Assembly (NCBI GenBank): GCA_937883885.1
Contig: CAKZXL010000566.1
Location: 1-8,363 of the forward strand
DNA length: 8,363 nt
Source of the DNA: an uncultured Aquincola sp.
GTDB taxonomy: Bacteria; Pseudomonadota; Gammaproteobacteria; Burkholderiales; Burkholderiaceae
Direction of reading: 5' to 3'
The stretch's first letter is position 1. The number at the start of each line of letters is the position of its first letter. Below the pieces are notes generated by a model, which saw only the letters and a program-made list of their open reading frames with translations, was not told the origin of the DNA and did not search any database. Below, piece after piece: positions 6,065 through 8,363 of the stretch. The position numbers and the translations under genes were made by a program.

Positions 6065-8329
6065 ATGAGCCGTACCGCTGCGTCGCTGGCATCCGAGGCT
6101 GCGGCTGAAGCGGGCCTGGATTCGCCAGCCTGGGAGCGCAGCGTGGGGCGCCCGCTGGAAGCCGCGCGGGCCCTGAACTGGCGGTCACGCAGCGTCGTGA
6201 TGGCAGCCCTGCTGGGCTGTCTGGCGCTGTTCCTGCTGGTGCGCGCGCTGGCCACTACGCCCACGCTGGATGCCAGCTGGAACGCCGATGCGTCCGGCCG
6301 CTTGATCGTCACGGCCGTGCATGGCCGACTGGGGATGCCCGCCGAGCCGGCCACGCTGCTGGGCCTGCTGGACGCCCATGGAAGGCCCCTGCCGGTGTCG
6401 GCCACGCTGCTGCAACGCGCGCCACGCTGGATCGTCGACGACGAAGAACGTCATCGCCACGCCACGATGCATGAGCGCCTCAACGCTGCGATGGCCATCG
6501 GGCCGGTGACGCTGGTGCTGGCCGAGGCACCCCCCGTGGGCCTGCGGTCCCATCCGCGCGGCATCACCGGTCTGGGCGCCGGGTTCTGGCTGATGGCAAC
6601 ACTGGCGCTGGCGCTGTACCTCACCGCGGCGGTGGTCCTGGCCGCGCGCCCCAGCGAGCGCAATGCGATGTATGCCGTGATGGCGTTCTGCCAGGCGGCC
6701 AATCTTGTCTTCATCGCGGCCGAGTCCATGCCGGGGCTGCTGCTGCCGCCTTGGCTGCTGGCGCTCGACTTTCCCGTACGCACTTGCCTCGACCTGGTGA
6801 CCGCAGCCGCCCTGGTGCACGCCACCGGCCTGCACCCGGTGCCGGTGCGCGCGCGTTGGGCCTCGGCCACGTTGGCCTGGTGTCTGGCTGGTTTGCTGAC
6901 CGTGCTGATCCTGGCCGGCCAGTTGCCGGCTGCCTGGTGGTGGGTGCAAGGGGCAGCGCTCACGCTGGGGGCGCTCACCGTGCTGCAGCTCAGCAGCCAG
7001 CGCCAGGGTCCACCACACCCGGCCGCCCTGCTGTTGCGTCGGCTGTCGACCGTGGCCATGTGCACCTTGTTGTTGCTGAGCCTGGCCATGGCCGCCGCCT
7101 CGCGGCGGGCGGACATCGCGCACTTCGCCAATGCCATCGGCTCCACGGTCTGGGTGGTGTTCCTCTCATCACTGCTGGGGTTGCTGCCTTTTTTGTCTCG
7201 CTCTCAGCAGGTGCTGCGCGAGTTTTCAATGCTGGCTGGCGTCAGCACCGTGGCCACCTCGCTGGATCTGTTGTTCGTCGCGGCGTTTTCGCTCAGCCAG
7301 TTTGCGTCGGTGACGCTGGCGCTGTTCATTTCGCTCGGGCTTTACGCGGGCGTACGCCAATGGCTGCTCAATCGTGTGCTGGGCAACACCGTGCTCACCA
7401 CCGAGCGCGCGTTCGAGCAGCTCTACCGCCTCGCGCGCGAGCTGGAGGGGCGGCCGGACCAGGTCGGCACGCGGTTGTCGCAGCTGCTGCGCGAACTGTT
7501 CGAGCCGCTCGAAGCGATGCTGGTGCATCGCCATGCGCCTGCCGCTCGCGTCACCGGCGATGGCTCCACCCTCATCGTGCCTGTGCCTGCCATGCCGGGC
7601 GGCGACGCGCTGGCGCCAGAGACGTCGATCCTGCTTCGCTACGCGCGCAAGGGCACCCGCATCTTCTGCGATGAAGATGCGCGACTGGCCACCCGCATTT
7701 GCGAGCAGTTGCGTCGTGCGGTGGCCTTCGACCAGGCGGTCGAGCAGGGTCGCAGTGAAGAGCGCGCCCGGCTTGCGCAGGATTTGCACGACGACATCGG
7801 CGCCCGTCTGTTGACGCTGATGTACAAGGCGCCCGACCCCGAGACCGAAGAGTATGTGCGGCACACGCTCAAGGACCTCAAAACCCTGACCCGCGGCCTG
7901 GCGGCCTCCAACCACCGCCTGTCGCACGCAGCTGCGGAATGGAAGGCCGACATCAGCCAACGCCTGGGCGCGGTCCATTGCGATCTGGGCTGGTCGTTCA
8001 GCGTCGACGAAGACGTCGCGCTGAACGTCGTGCAGTGGTCTGCACTGACACGTGCGCTGCGCGAGTTGATCAACAACGTCATCAGCCACGCAGCAGCCAC
8101 CCGGGTGGAGGTCGACGGCGTGTACGACAAAGGTCAACTCACGATCACCGTCAGCGACAACGGCCAGGGCGCGGACCCTGAATCATGGATGCATGGGCTT
8201 GGCCTGAACGGCGTACGCAAACGAGTTCGCCAACTCAGCGGCCACGTGGAGTGGCGCACCCGCATACCTCAAGGGATCCAGTGCCGTATCTGGATTCCCT
8301 CGCTGGCGGCAAGCGCCCGACACGAATGA
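6065..8329 (+). CDS. Multi-span membrane sensor histidine kinase (NarL-type partner) with unknown input domain
   Basis: A 754-residue kinase. Visible layout: a first hydrophobic span at about 43-62; about 110 polar residues (63-170), probably exported; then eight or nine hydrophobic spans between about 172 and 435; a soluble, weakly GAF-like segment (about 446-560); a HisKA_3 dimerisation domain with the phospho-accepting His575 in EERARLAQDLHDDIGARL; and an HATPase domain with an N-box (Glu667, Asn671 in RELINNVISHA), DNGQG (698-702) and GLGLNG (711-716). All core catalytic residues are present. HisKA_3 kinases normally pair with NarL/FixJ regulators, matching the gene just upstream. The ATG at 6065 follows an in-frame stop (6053-6055) and has no clear Shine-Dalgarno. 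A GTG at 6143 has GGGAG six bases upstream and would give 728 residues, still including the first span, so the start is uncertain. The arrangement resembles 7TMR-DISM receptors, but I recognise no sequence motif of that family. What it senses is unknown. Confidence 0.9.
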   Translation: MSRTAASLASEAAAEAGLDSPAWERSVGRPLEAARALNWRSRSVVMAALLGCLALFLLVRALATTPTLDASWNADASGRLIVTAVHGRLGMPAEPATLLGLLDAHGRPLPVSATLLQRAPRWIVDDEERHRHATMHERLNAAMAIGPVTLVLAEAPPVGLRSHPRGITGLGAGFWLMATLALALYLTAAVVLAARPSERNAMYAVMAFCQAANLVFIAAESMPGLLLPPWLLALDFPVRTCLDLVTAAALVHATGLHPVPVRARWASATLAWCLAGLLTVLILAGQLPAAWWWVQGAALTLGALTVLQLSSQRQGPPHPAALLLRRLSTVAMCTLLLLSLAMAAASRRADIAHFANAIGSTVWVVFLSSLLGLLPFLSRSQQVLREFSMLAGVSTVATSLDLLFVAAFSLSQFASVTLALFISLGLYAGVRQWLLNRVLGNTVLTTERAFEQLYRLARELEGRPDQVGTRLSQLLRELFEPLEAMLVHRHAPAARVTGDGSTLIVPVPAMPGGDALAPETSILLRYARKGTRIFCDEDARLATRICEQLRRAVAFDQAVEQGRSEERARLAQDLHDDIGARLLTLMYKAPDPETEEYVRHTLKDLKTLTRGLAASNHRLSHAAAEWKADISQRLGAVHCDLGWSFSVDEDVALNVVQWSALTRALRELINNVISHAAATRVEVDGVYDKGQLTITVSDNGQGADPESWMHGLGLNGVRKRVRQLSGHVEWRTRIPQGIQCRIWIPSLAASARHE

Positions 8330-8363
8330 TCCAGGGTGCCGCCCACGATCTGAATTTGGGTCG

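Noticed and set aside
5205..6188. 327-residue minus-strand open frame opposite the response regulator
   Set aside because: The plus strand encodes a complete receiver and helix-turn-helix with all key residues; the minus frame has no motif.
8330..8363. Tail after the sensor kinase
   Set aside because: It is 34 bases with no hairpin, T-run or readable gene start; too short to interpret.

Overview
The window looks like chromosomal DNA of a high-GC betaproteobacterium, most likely Burkholderiales of the Leptothrix/Rubrivivax/Ideonella/Roseateles kind. This is inferred from the strong G/C bias at third codon positions, the surE-pcm-nlpD-rpoS-rlmD gene order and the style of the proteins. It could not be checked against a database.

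Left half, minus strand (about 4077 down to 1): a compact co-directional block of surE, pcm, nlpD, rpoS and the 5' part of rlmD. surE and pcm overlap by four bases (ATGA). The gaps pcm-nlpD, nlpD-rpoS and rpoS-rlmD are 16, 27 and 27 bp. This is the classic stationary-phase/stress locus: SurE (survival nucleotidase), Pcm (repair of isoaspartyl-damaged proteins), NlpD (outer-membrane lipoprotein that controls cell-wall amidases) and the stress sigma factor RpoS. An iron-sulfur 23S rRNA methyltransferase follows and runs off the left edge.

Right half, plus strand (4183 to 8329): a zinc-free quinone-oxidoreductase-like MDR enzyme is divergent from surE across a 105-bp gap. A two-component pair follows, made of a NarL/FixJ-type response regulator and a 754-residue multi-membrane-span histidine kinase. 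The kinase has the HisKA_3/HATPase core expected of a NarL-type partner, so the two very likely act together. Its input half (one N-terminal span, about 110 exported residues, then eight or nine more spans and a weak GAF-like segment) matches nothing I can name, and it is the least understood coding sequence here.

All intergenic stretches are under 120 bp, but four hold striking symmetry. There is a 17-bp palindrome wedged between the Shine-Dalgarno and the start of rlmD, and a small inverted repeat between the divergent surE and oxidoreductase promoters. Ahead of the response-regulator gene lie a C6/G6 inverted repeat and a perfect 8-2-8 inverted repeat, the latter in the spacing used by NarL-type dimers. 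I see no mobile element, CRISPR array, tRNA or rRNA gene and no defence system. The most unusual content is the regulatory DNA and the uncharacterised sensor.
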